Shown here: in pieces, positions 22,244 through 27,183 of the stretch
Numbering within the stretch: the stretch's first letter is position 1
Layout: every line of letters starts with the position of its first letter
Source: an uncultured Erysipelotrichaceae bacterium
GTDB lineage: Bacteria; Bacillota_I; Bacilli_A; RFN20; CAG-826
Direction of reading: 5' to 3'
Assembly: GCA_947303755.1 (NCBI GenBank)
Contig: CAMYZF010000007.1
Coordinates: forward strand, 1 to 27,668
DNA: 27,668 nt
The notes under the pieces: generated by a model
What the model saw: only the letters and a program-made list of their open reading frames with translations
What the model was told of the DNA's origin: nothing
Databases searched by the model: none
Program-made: the position numbers and the translations under genes

Positions 22244-22576
22244 TTAATAATTAGTAAAGTCTTCCCAAAATTCTTTGGGTAATGGTTTCATTCGAAGCGC
22301 CCACATGATTTTTCGTAATTGAAATATGGGAGGATCTTCTGAAGCATATTGCGAAAAAAAGGAAGGAAAGTTTTTATTAAGATAAATATCCGAGATAATC
22401 CATGGATCCACTGAGTCCCAAAAGAAAGTTTTATTAATAAATCTTTGTTGGACAATGATGATAGCTTTTCCGTCCGTAGAAATCTTAGTTCCTTTTTGGT
22501 AAATTGGATGATCTAAGGTAACAGTTTTTCCATAAATATCAATATAGATTTCGGGTTTTTGATAAAAGTATTTCAT
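22244..22576 (-). CDS. phage accessory protein, start without ribosome site
   Basis: 110 aa from the ATG at 22576. Aromatic and basic, with YIDIYGKTVTLDHPIYQKG near the start and PLPKEFWEDFTNY at the end. Oddly, there is no ribosome site: the ATG follows the T tract of the upstream terminator by 5 bp, and no TCGCA promoter is present. It may be expressed poorly, by read-through, or be a gene whose leader was lost when cassettes recombined. Coding is supported by composition and length only. Confidence 0.55.
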   Translation of the reverse strand: MKYFYQKPEIYIDIYGKTVTLDHPIYQKGTKISTDGKAIIIVQQRFINKTFFWDSVDPWIISDIYLNKNFPSFFSQYASEDPPIFQLRKIMWALRMKPLPKEFWEDFTNY

Positions 22577-22580
22577 AGGC

Positions 22581-22607
22581 AAAAAAAGAAGAAGCCTTGT
22601 TAAGGCT
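22581..22607 (-). terminator. terminator with stop codon in the loop region
   Basis: Stem AGCCTT/AAGGCT, loop AAC, then TTCTTCTTTTTTT. The TAA of the 22600 gene lies at stem and loop. It is followed directly by the next gene's ATG. Confidence 0.75.
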
Positions 22608-22842
22608 CCTCCTTGGAAGAAAGATTCTTTTTGAAAGTATCTTTTGCAATATGGATGCCGATATATGCGCCGACATTATACACGATCGCGATGAGCAGCC
22701 TATAGACTTCCTCATCCGGTGCGCAGCTTGTCAGACTCCAGGCCGAGCTAATGCTCGCACCGATCAGCATGACGCTGAACACCAGAATGCAGATAACATC
22801 ATAGGTCATCCCATTTTTGATTTTGATAATAAGTTTCTTCAT
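22600..22842 (-). CDS. two-span membrane protein
   Basis: 80 aa. Hydrophobic segments at about 13-35 (TYDVICILVFSVMLIGASI) and 48-64 (LLIAIVYNVGAYIGIHI), with basic ends (KKLIIKIKN; KDTFKKN). It carries a promoter (copy 6) and terminator of its own; AGGAGG precedes the ATG. Function unknown. Confidence 0.68.
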   Translation of the reverse strand: MKKLIIKIKNGMTYDVICILVFSVMLIGASISSAWSLTSCAPDEEVYRLLIAIVYNVGAYIGIHIAKDTFKKNLSSKEEP

Positions 22843-22888
22843 ATTCGTTTCCTCCTATAAAATATAATTTTTATTAGAATCCTTCTTC

Positions 22889-22913
22889 ATTATAGGGTAT
22901 GTATTTTATACGA
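22889..22913 (-). promoter_or_regulatory. TCGCA-type promoter (copy 6, TCGTA variant)
   Basis: TCGTA at 22909-22913, 14 bp, TATAAT at 22889-22894. The T tract of the upstream ncRNA terminator merges into it. Confidence 0.7.
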
Positions 22914-22914
22914 A

Positions 22915-23050
22915 AAAGAAAAAAAAGAAGGATTGCCCGCTTCAAACGGGTGTCTCTCAGACTTTGGATTAAGCCTGAGTGTTCTACTGTTGAACTATTA
23001 TATGGTTCAGCCGTCCCCAGCCTTGTCCGCATTACCGGACTATTCCAATC
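22915..23050 (-). ncRNA. stand-alone structured small RNA, about 130 nt, family not recognised
   Basis: A full cassette without a credible gene. Promoter 7 predicts +1 at about 23050, where the RNA begins GATTG. This pairs with CAATC at 22931-22935, just before CTTCTTTTTTTT, closing the whole molecule. Inside are four hairpins: GTCCG/CGGAC (23025-23040), TGAAC/GTTCA (22991-23009), a 9-bp CTCAGGCTT/AAGTCTGAG (22956-22979) and CCCG/CGGG with a 7-nt loop (22936-22950). Parts look tRNA-like (GTTC-AACAGTA-GAAC and a TTTGAAG loop), but there is no acceptor stem of normal form, no 7-nt anticodon loop and no CCA. It could be a regulatory RNA, a decoy or an anti-defence RNA. Confidence 0.72.
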
Positions 23051-23056
23051 TCCTTC

Positions 23057-23081
23057 ATTATAAGCGATGTTTATAATGCGA
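23057..23081 (-). promoter_or_regulatory. TCGCA-type promoter (copy 7) of the ncRNA
   Basis: TCGCA at 23077-23081, 14 bp, TATAAT at 23057-23062; the spacer resembles copy 1. The predicted +1 coincides with the first base of the closing helix of the RNA. Confidence 0.78.
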
Positions 23082-23107
23082 AAAAGAAAAGGCTCTGTAA
23101 TAGAGCC
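23082..23107 (-). terminator. terminator fused to promoter 7
   Basis: Stem GGCTCT/AGAGCC with loop ATTAC, then TTTTCTTTTTCGCA. It ends the 23123-23329 gene. Confidence 0.82.
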
Positions 23108-23122
23108 TAATCTTTTAAGCGT

Positions 23123-23329
23123 TTAAGTTTCAGTATGAGACATATATCTCAGTCCTCTTACCGCACTCTCCGAGAGGAAATGCCCCCATTTTTTACCTCC
23201 CAGCTCGACGCGTCCTTCTTCCGGGTCCGCCACCAATCCCAGAAACATGGCGGAAAACATCGTCAGAAAGAACAGAACCACCAGGCTGCAAATGAATGTA
23301 AACCCTCGGAACAGAATCTTTGCGATCAT
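23123..23329 (-). CDS. small membrane protein
   Basis: 68 aa from the ATG at 23329 (GGAGG upstream). A long hydrophobic segment covers about 5-34 (FRGFTFICSLVVLFFLTMF and onward), followed by a polar tail (DPEEGRVELGGKKWGHFL). Cassette gene behind promoter 8. Unknown function. Confidence 0.65.
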   Translation of the reverse strand: MIAKILFRGFTFICSLVVLFFLTMFSAMFLGLVADPEEGRVELGGKKWGHFLSESAVRGLRYMSHTET

Positions 23330-23367
23330 GAAATATACCTCCAAAAATAATGTAAGCTTAACGCTCC

Positions 23368-23392
23368 ATTATGATAATTGATTATTTTGCGA
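23368..23392 (-). promoter_or_regulatory. TCGCA-type promoter (copy 8)
   Basis: TCGCA at 23388-23392, 14 bp, CATAAT at 23368-23373. Drives 23123-23329. Confidence 0.75.
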
Positions 23393-23420
23393 AAAAGAAA
23401 AGGGCCTGTTAATCAGACCC
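23392..23420 (-). terminator. terminator with stop codon in the loop
   Basis: A 7-bp stem GGGTCTG/CAGGCCC, loop ATTAA with the TAA of the 23409 gene, then TTTTCTTTTTCGCA. Confidence 0.82.
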
Positions 23421-23618
23421 CATTCCTTCCATAAGTTTCATCAGTAAATTGGCGTCAACACTCGCCGTAACATTGATATGCAGTTTTGCAGCGCCATCCT
23501 TAAACCGAAAGCTGATGGGGTCATCGAATTTCACGTCTATATCATAGCCGGAATCTTCTTTTGCCACCTTCTTCAGTTTATTCATGATAGCATTTGCAAT
23601 CCATTTTTCAATTTTCAT
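23409..23618 (-). CDS. small alpha/beta phage protein
   Basis: 69 aa: an N-terminal basic helix (KWIANAIMNKLKKVAKED), two or three beta strands (YDIDVKFDDPISFRFKDG; AKLHINVTASVDA), and a short helix. No motif is recognised. GAGGAGG precedes the ATG. Single-gene cassette behind promoter 9. Confidence 0.65.
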   Translation of the reverse strand: MKIEKWIANAIMNKLKKVAKEDSGYDIDVKFDDPISFRFKDGAAKLHINVTASVDANLLMKLMEGMGSD

Positions 23619-23636
23619 TGGTGTTTACACCTCCTC

Positions 23637-23661
23637 ATTAAGAACGAGGTTTTTATTGCGA
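23637..23661 (-). promoter_or_regulatory. TCGCA-type promoter (copy 9)
   Basis: TCGCA at 23657-23661, 14 bp, CTTAAT at 23637-23642; the spacer is close to copy 5. Drives 23409-23618. Confidence 0.7.
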
Positions 23662-23676
23662 AAAAATATAAAACAT

Positions 23677-23708
23677 GAAAAAAAGAGGATGAGCTGTTAA
23701 ACCCATCC
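23677..23708 (-). terminator. terminator with stop codon in the loop
   Basis: A 7-bp stem GGATGGG/CTCATCC, loop TTTAACAG holding the TAA of the 23697 gene, then TCTTTTTTTC. Confidence 0.8.
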
Positions 23709-23909
23709 TTCTTTCTGAAGGAGATGATCCTTAACTTCATCCTTCAGAATATTCAGTACAAAACCGCAGATAAACGTAATAGTGCTCAATGTGCCAGTGA
23801 TATAGTTAATCACTTCGTTGCTGCTGAACCTCCAAATCAGTCCGCAGATAACAGTAATGATAAACAGAACTCTGATAACAGAATTGAGTTCGTAAATAGT
23901 TTTCCTCAT
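23697..23909 (-). CDS. small two-span membrane protein
   Basis: 70 aa. Hydrophobic segments at about 12-27 (IRVLFIITVICGLIW) and 36-54 (YITGTLSTITFICGFVLNI), with a charged C-terminal helix (KDEVKDHLLQKEG). AAGGAGG precedes the ATG. Cassette gene behind promoter 10. Confidence 0.66.
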   Translation of the reverse strand: MRKTIYELNSVIRVLFIITVICGLIWRFSSNEVINYITGTLSTITFICGFVLNILKDEVKDHLLQKEGWV

Positions 23910-23959
23910 TTTTTGTTTCCTCCTTATTAATTTATGGTTAATAAGGATCTTTCTCCTTC

Positions 23960-23984
23960 ATTATAGGAGATGCAAATTATGCGA
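23960..23984 (-). promoter_or_regulatory. TCGCA-type promoter (copy 10)
   Basis: TCGCA at 23980-23984, 14 bp, TATAAT at 23960-23965; the spacer is similar to copy 13. Drives 23697-23909. Confidence 0.77.
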
Positions 23985-24000
23985 GGATACTATTTTAAGC

Positions 24001-24034
24001 AAAAAAGAAGAAGCCTAGAAATCTAGACTTCTTC
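24001..24034 (-). terminator. long-stem terminator
   Basis: A 13-bp stem GAAGAAGTCTAGA/TCTAGGCTTCTTC with a 2-nt nominal loop, then TTTTTT. It ends the 24045 gene. Confidence 0.8.
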
Positions 24035-24044
24035 CGAGTTCCCA

Positions 24045-24431
24045 TTAACCTCTAGGGAACCATCCACGGGCGATAGAAAACAGATCCTTATCGACAATGC
24101 TTTCCTTTTTGACATCATCCAGAAGCCACATCAGAATAGCCGATCCGCCGATGCCCAGAATAGTCTTCAGAACTCCGAAAAAGCTGTCTCGCTTAGACTG
24201 TTTGATCTTTTCAGCGTTCATACAATTCTCAGAGACCAACCTTCTTTCTTCCAGGTCAATCTGCTGATTCTTGTACGAACGCTCTTCAATCGCACGATCT
24301 TCTTTCAACAGCATTTCATGAAGCTCTTTCAGAGCCGTCTGGACAACTTTGTACTTTTCGTCAGTAGGCTCAAGCTTTGCCAGCTCATCAGTCAGCTTAT
24401 CGATCTGATCCATAATTTTTTCTCTGTCCAT
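24045..24431 (-). CDS. coiled-coil protein with one membrane segment
   Basis: 128 aa. Residues 1-85 are a charged coiled coil (KIMDQIDKLTDELAKLEP and RAIEERSYKNQQIDLEER), followed by a glycine-rich membrane segment (VLKTILGIGGSAILMWLL, about 88-105) and a short tail. This layout occurs in phage proteins of unknown function. AGGAGG precedes the ATG; promoter 11 lies upstream. Confidence 0.68.
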   Translation of the reverse strand: MDREKIMDQIDKLTDELAKLEPTDEKYKVVQTALKELHEMLLKEDRAIEERSYKNQQIDLEERRLVSENCMNAEKIKQSKRDSFFGVLKTILGIGGSAILMWLLDDVKKESIVDKDLFSIARGWFPRG

Positions 24432-24456
24432 AGAAATCCTCCTATAAAATTATTGG

Positions 24457-24497
24457 ATAACTCCATTATGGTAATGGAAAATCGTGCGAAAAAAAGA
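24457..24497. repeat. 41-bp direct repeat, left copy
   Basis: Identical over 41 bp to 24875-24915. It contains promoter 11 and the start of the preceding terminator's T tract. The two copies flank the 24529-24855 gene. Confidence 0.85.
24465..24489 (-). promoter_or_regulatory. TCGCA-type promoter (copy 11)
   Basis: TCGCA at 24485-24489, 14 bp, CATAAT at 24465-24470; identical to copy 12. Drives 24045-24431. Confidence 0.76.
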
Positions 24498-24518
24498 TAG
24501 CCGTTGTTAACGACTATC
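24489..24518 (-). terminator. terminator fused to promoter 11
   Basis: A 10-bp stem GATAGTCGTT/AACGGCTATC, loop AAC, then TTTTTTTCGCA. It ends the 24529 gene. Confidence 0.84.
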
Positions 24519-24528
24519 AATTTTTGGA

Positions 24529-24855
24529 TTATTCTTCTAGTTCTTTGATGGTTAAATATCCGCGCTTACTTTTCTCATGGGAATTAATAAAATCCCTTGC
24601 AGAATATTGGAGCTCAGCTTTTCCGCAACTCATCATCCAGTATGCATCTTCTGCATCGTCCTGGCTAATATATTTTGTTGTACCATCCGGCTGCTTAAAT
24701 GGAATGTTCATCATCCAAATAAGAAAACCGTCACGGTCATTAATATTACCGCCAGAAATAAGCCAAGATGCGCCAAATCTTGATAGATGAATCCCCATTA
24801 CATGCTCACCATATCTGTGTGGTGTGGTTCTTAATTCCCAGGTTGGTAAATTCAT
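24529..24855 (-). CDS. small phage accessory protein
   Basis: 108 aa from the ATG at 24855 (AAAGGAG upstream); the frame is open further up through the promoter, which is not coding. Features are LPTWELRTTPHRYGEHVMGI, SWLISGGNINDRDGFLIWMM and a helical end (FINSHEKSKRGYL). The central ISQDDAEDAYWMMSCGKAEL looks folded. No family recognised. The gene is bracketed by the 41-bp direct repeats. Confidence 0.65.
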   Translation of the reverse strand: MNLPTWELRTTPHRYGEHVMGIHLSRFGASWLISGGNINDRDGFLIWMMNIPFKQPDGTTKYISQDDAEDAYWMMSCGKAELQYSARDFINSHEKSKRGYLTIKELEE

Positions 24856-24874
24856 ATTTAATCTCCTTTCTGGA

Positions 24875-24915
24875 ATAACTCCATTATGGTAATGGAAAAT
24901 CGTGCGAAAAAAAGA
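24875..24915. repeat. 41-bp direct repeat, right copy
   Basis: Identical to 24457-24497, 418 bp apart; it contains promoter 12. Recombination between copies would delete one cassette cleanly. Confidence 0.85.
24883..24907 (-). promoter_or_regulatory. TCGCA-type promoter (copy 12)
   Basis: TCGCA at 24903-24907, 14 bp, CATAAT at 24883-24888. Drives 24529-24855. Confidence 0.76.
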
Positions 24916-24938
24916 GAAGAGCCTTGTTAAGACTCTTC
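24907..24938 (-). terminator. terminator with stop codon at the loop
   Basis: A 10-bp stem GAAGAGTCTT/AAGGCTCTTC, loop AAC, the TAA of the 24927 gene at the loop edge, then TCTTTTTTTCGCA. Confidence 0.84.
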
Positions 24939-25121
24939 CTCTTCGGAATCGAGATTCAGGATTGAGAACATGCATACAATGACGGACATGAAAAACAGCA
25001 GCATAAATCCAAAAACGTCCATATGGGCCAGCAGAGATTCGTGATACAGTCCGATAGCGACCATAAGCACTCCGCTCAGAATAGCCAAAATATACTTTCC
25101 AAAATTATTCTTCATTTTCAT
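24927..25121 (-). CDS. small two-span membrane protein with acidic tail
   Basis: 64 aa. Hydrophobic segments at about 10-25 (YILAILSGVLMVAIGLY) and 34-54 (MDVFGFMLLFFMSVIVCMF), ending LDSEEEES. Two ATGs lie 6 bp apart after GGAGG; the second is better spaced. Cassette gene, unknown function. Confidence 0.65.
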   Translation of the reverse strand: MKMKNNFGKYILAILSGVLMVAIGLYHESLLAHMDVFGFMLLFFMSVIVCMFSILNLDSEEEES

Positions 25122-25163
25122 ATACCTCCTATATTTATGATTGATTTCCTAAATCTCTCTTTC

Positions 25164-25188
25164 ATTATAGGAGATGAATTTTATGCGA
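25164..25188 (-). promoter_or_regulatory. TCGCA-type promoter (copy 13)
   Basis: TCGCA at 25184-25188, 14 bp, TATAAT at 25164-25169. Drives 24927-25121. Unlike other cassettes, about 85 bp without a visible feature separates it from the upstream terminator. Confidence 0.76.
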
Positions 25189-25278
25189 CCGCTTATTTTG
25201 TTTTGAAAAAATTCCCACCCGGGGTATTTTCAGGATTTCACTTTAGCATTTATTTTGGACACCGGCGTTCGGAAAATA

Positions 25279-25311
25279 TAAAAAAAGAAAGAGCCCTGTT
25301 AAAGGCCCTTT
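25279..25311 (-). terminator. terminator with stop codon in the loop
   Basis: An 8-bp stem AAAGGGCC/GGGCTCTTT (one bulge), loop TTTAACA holding the TAA of the 25299 gene, then CTTTTTTTAT. Confidence 0.78.
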
Positions 25312-25532
25312 CTTTGTAAATCAAATTCTTCTTCCATCGATAATTTTCTATCTGGTCCTGAACTAAAAATATGGATTTTTTGTGCATAGTAATCCGGGTC
25401 AAGATGCCTCACTAACCAGTCACTCTCATAGCACGCTGCCGCCGCTTGATTTTCCGGTTTAGTGCATGGCTTCTTACATATGGCGCACATACACATTTGG
25501 TTAATCCATACTTCATGCCCACATCGTTCCAT
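25299..25532 (-). CDS. cysteine-rich small protein
   Basis: 77 aa. Cysteines at residues 4, 14, 16, 19, 23 and 34, with His6, form a probable zinc cluster (MCMCAICKKPC); the C-terminal half is acidic and helical (KLSMEEEFDLQRKGL). Likely a zinc-binding phage accessory protein of unknown role. GGAGG precedes the ATG; promoter 14 upstream. Confidence 0.65.
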   Translation of the reverse strand: MERCGHEVWINQMCMCAICKKPCTKPENQAAAACYESDWLVRHLDPDYYAQKIHIFSSGPDRKLSMEEEFDLQRKGL

Positions 25533-25547
25533 ATAAAAATCACCTCC

Positions 25548-25572
25548 ATTAAAGAAGCTGTTTTTCCTGCGA
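25548..25572 (-). promoter_or_regulatory. TCGCA-type promoter (copy 14)
   Basis: TCGCA at 25568-25572, 14 bp, TTTAAT at 25548-25553; the spacer GGAAAAACAGCTTC is the same as copy 17 and one base from copy 16. Confidence 0.72.
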
Positions 25573-25600
25573 AAAAAGAAAGGCGACTGTAAAAGCCGCC
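25572..25600 (-). terminator. terminator fused to promoter 14
   Basis: A 7-bp stem GGCGGCT/AGTCGCC, loop TTTAC, then TTTCTTTTTTCGCA. It ends the 25608 gene. Confidence 0.82.
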
Positions 25601-25607
25601 AATCTTT

Positions 25608-25829
25608 TTATTTGCTCAAACTTAAATACTTGTCCAATTCGGGAATCATGCCGTATTCAGCAAAGCATTTAATAAGTAGAGACTTCGGACTAACTTTTGT
25701 GCACAAAGTATTCATAAGCATGAGGATGCGATCGTTATGTTTGCATTTAACAAACGAATCGCCATCAAACTTCATTTTTGTGATCAAAAATATACCAATC
25801 TTCTCTGCTATTGTGAACTTTTCTTTCAT
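25608..25829 (-). CDS. small phage accessory protein
   Basis: 73 aa, basic N-terminal half (FTIAEKIGIFLITKMKFDG) and a helical second half (DRILMLMNTLCTKVSPKSLL). No motif is recognised. AGGAGG precedes the ATG; single-gene cassette behind promoter 15. Confidence 0.62.
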   Translation of the reverse strand: MKEKFTIAEKIGIFLITKMKFDGDSFVKCKHNDRILMLMNTLCTKVSPKSLLIKCFAEYGMIPELDKYLSLSK

Positions 25830-25865
25830 ACTAAGTTCCTCCTATAAAAATATTAGGTTCTTGCT

Positions 25866-25890
25866 ATTATAAAGGCTGTAAATCTCGCGA
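25866..25890 (-). promoter_or_regulatory. TCGCA-type promoter (copy 15, TCGCG variant)
   Basis: TCGCG at 25886-25890, 14 bp, TATAAT at 25866-25871. Drives 25608-25829. Confidence 0.72.
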
Positions 25891-25919
25891 AAAAGAAAGA
25901 GCCCTGTAAATTAGGGCTC
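25890..25919 (-). terminator. terminator fused to promoter 15
   Basis: A 7-bp stem GAGCCCT/AGGGCTC, loop AATTTAC, then TTTCTTTTTCGCG. It ends the 25926 gene. Confidence 0.84.
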
Positions 25920-25925
25920 AGTCTT

Positions 25926-26066
25926 TTAATATCTAAGGGCCATTAGCATTTCGGCCACAAGCCTTCTCGCCTCAAGCTTTTTAATATGATCATCCCATGC
26001 TTTTTCTCGTTCTTCTTTTGTAGCATCAGGATGCACCTCAAGCCATTTGCGATATTCTTCGCCCAT
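25926..26066 (-). CDS. 46-aa charged helical protein
   Basis: A short frame of charged helical sequence (YRKWLEVHPDATKEEREKAW and KKLEARRLVAEMLM). AAAGGAG lies 9 nt before the ATG, and promoter 16 and a terminator frame it exactly like the other cassettes, which supports it as a real gene. Function unknown. Confidence 0.65.
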   Translation of the reverse strand: MGEEYRKWLEVHPDATKEEREKAWDDHIKKLEARRLVAEMLMALRY

Positions 26067-26084
26067 GCTTATCAACTCCTTTCT

Positions 26085-26109
26085 ATTAAAGAAGCTGTTT
26101 TTCATGCGA
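26085..26109 (-). promoter_or_regulatory. TCGCA-type promoter (copy 16)
   Basis: TCGCA at 26105-26109, 14 bp, TTTAAT at 26085-26090. Drives 25926-26066. Confidence 0.72.
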
Positions 26110-26143
26110 AAAATTTAAGGGACTGTATTATAAGTCCCTTAAA
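26109..26143 (-). terminator. terminator with stop codon in the loop
   Basis: An 11-bp stem TTTAAGGGACT/AGTCCCTTAAA whose loop holds the TAA of the 26128 gene, then TTTTTCGCA. Confidence 0.8.
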
Positions 26144-26391
26144 TATTGATTGGCAGGATCATTCATCGATATTTCGTCGGGTTCAAATGCATTGCACTCC
26201 ACATGAGATGCCCAACGGTATTCCTCATCCCAGTTGCCCCATTTCGGATCATGCGTTTGCGCTTGATGATCAAGTTCTTCAAGATCATCAAACATCGGGC
26301 AATATCCGATAGTAACAACATGGCCTCTATATTCCGTTACGCCATCCTGTAAAGGTTTATAATGCTTACAGAACCCACAACATTTTTTCAT
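26128..26391 (-). CDS. cysteine-rich phage protein
   Basis: 87 aa. N-terminal CCGFCKHYKP (CxxC), then GYCPMFDDLEELDHQAQTHD and HVECNAFEPD: four or more cysteines plus histidines, a probable zinc domain. Small Cys-rich proteins of this style are common in Clostridia phages. AAAGGAG precedes the ATG; promoter 17 upstream. Confidence 0.68.
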   Translation of the reverse strand: MKKCCGFCKHYKPLQDGVTEYRGHVVTIGYCPMFDDLEELDHQAQTHDPKWGNWDEEYRWASHVECNAFEPDEISMNDPANQYLRDL

Positions 26392-26409
26392 GTAGATCCA
26401 CTCCTTTCT

Positions 26410-26434
26410 ATTATAGAAGCTGTTTTTCCTGCGA
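26410..26434 (-). promoter_or_regulatory. TCGCA-type promoter (copy 17)
   Basis: TCGCA at 26430-26434, 14 bp, TATAAT at 26410-26415. TCGCA begins directly after the stop codon of the gene at 26435. Confidence 0.77.
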
Positions 26435-26845
26435 CTAAATCCCTCTTCTCTGACTCAAAATATAAAAGAATCGTCTGTAGCAGTCATAATACATGTCTTT
26501 ACCGCAGGGAATCTCGTCCTTACACTGTAATTGTACGAACGGCACGCCCTGAGTAACAGCCTTTAATAGCCATCGCCACAACTCCGGAGAAGCTTCCTGG
26601 CAGCATTTCTCAACCAGCTCCATGGCTTTCTTACATTCTGCTCTGATTACTCCAAGACGCTCAGTAGGCTTTCCCGGATCAGATCCCTTGATTCCATCGT
26701 GATTCACTTCCATTTTGAATTCTAGCCGGAAGTATAGATCTTTCCAATGAGGATACTGAAGACAGTAATGCTTAAGTTCATAATAGCGATGCTTGGGGAG
26801 CCAGTATTTATTCTTTTCGGATAATTCTGCTTTAAGATAGCCCAT
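26435..26845 (-). CDS. phage protein of the Y-LPK-Y-ELK family, possible regulator, paralogue B
   Basis: 136 aa from the ATG at 26845 (GAGGTG upstream; the longer frame to 26893 overlaps the HTH gene and has no ribosome site). N-terminal YWLPKHRYYELKHYCLQY, helical middle (ECKKAMELVEKCCQEA), then GVPFVQLQCKDEIPCGKDMY and YRRFFYILSQRRGI, which looks like an HTH-type end. Paralogue of 14073-14411. It is the second gene after the lysogeny switch, a place where early regulators often sit, and its stop touches promoter 17. A regulatory role is inference. Confidence 0.7.
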   Translation of the reverse strand: MGYLKAELSEKNKYWLPKHRYYELKHYCLQYPHWKDLYFRLEFKMEVNHDGIKGSDPGKPTERLGVIRAECKKAMELVEKCCQEASPELWRWLLKAVTQGVPFVQLQCKDEIPCGKDMYYDCYRRFFYILSQRRGI

Positions 26846-26853
26846 AGTACACC

Positions 26854-27093
26854 TCAGATTCCACAGATGTAACGAAGAACATCGTTCGAACAATTTGCTA
26901 AATGCAGTGCCTGGGTAATAACACCGAAAGGAGCCTTGGCGAAGTAATACTCAGATTTGCGATACCGCCAGAGAGTAGACTTATCTATTCCCAATTTCAT
27001 AGCAAGTTCCTCGGTAGTAAAGCCGGTAGAGCGTAGATACTCAGTAACGACTGAATCAAACTTGTCCATACGTTTGGCAATTTTATTGTCCAT
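26854..27093 (-). CDS. Cro-like HTH regulator
   Basis: 79 aa. FTTEELAMKLGIDKSTLWRY (residues 25-44) is a clear helix-turn-helix; the C-terminal half (FGVITQALHLANCSNDVLRY) is helical. The size and the divergent position relative to the integrase fit a Cro or excision-type regulator of a temperate phage. No CI-type repressor is visible in the window. It is 8 bp upstream of the 26435-26845 gene. A weak ribosome site (TGAGG) precedes the ATG. Confidence 0.8.
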   Translation of the reverse strand: MDNKIAKRMDKFDSVVTEYLRSTGFTTEELAMKLGIDKSTLWRYRKSEYYFAKAPFGVITQALHLANCSNDVLRYICGI

Positions 27094-27112
27094 AATAGCT
27101 GCCTCATTTCAT

Positions 27113-27129
27113 TTAATTAAGTCGCGACT
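27113..27129. promoter_or_regulatory. candidate operator: adjacent palindromes TTAATTAA and AGTCGCGACT
   Basis: Perfect palindromes TTAATTAA (27113-27120) and AGTCGCGACT (27120-27129), sharing one base, sit at the predicted start of the leftward promoter. A repressor bound here would block the HTH gene. The half-site GTCGC resembles the TCGCA element of the dispersed promoters. Confidence 0.5.
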
Positions 27130-27135
27130 GAGGCC

Positions 27136-27163
27136 ACCATATCATGTTTCTAATATTTGTCAA
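27136..27163 (-). promoter_or_regulatory. sigma-A promoter of the HTH gene
   Basis: On the minus strand TTGACA (27158-27163), 16-bp spacer, TATGGT (27136-27141). It is a classical -35/-10 pair, unlike the TCGCA promoters. Confidence 0.65.
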
Positions 27164-27183
27164 CTGTTCCCATCATCTTTTAG

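Noticed and set aside
22930..23009. tRNA-like segment (D-arm GTTC-AACAGTA-GAAC, T-loop-like TTTGAAG)
   Set aside because: No adjacent acceptor 5' strand, a 9-bp hairpin in place of a 5-bp anticodon arm with 7-nt loop, and no CCA; better explained as part of the structured RNA.
22872..23034. Open frame of about 52 codons running through the ncRNA (starting ATG CGG)
   Set aside because: No ribosome site, and it continues through the T tract and the next promoter, so it is not a believable gene.
3913..26434. Repeated 25-bp units suggesting a CRISPR array
   Set aside because: The units are promoters separated by genes of varied length; there are no regular repeats and spacers and no cas genes.
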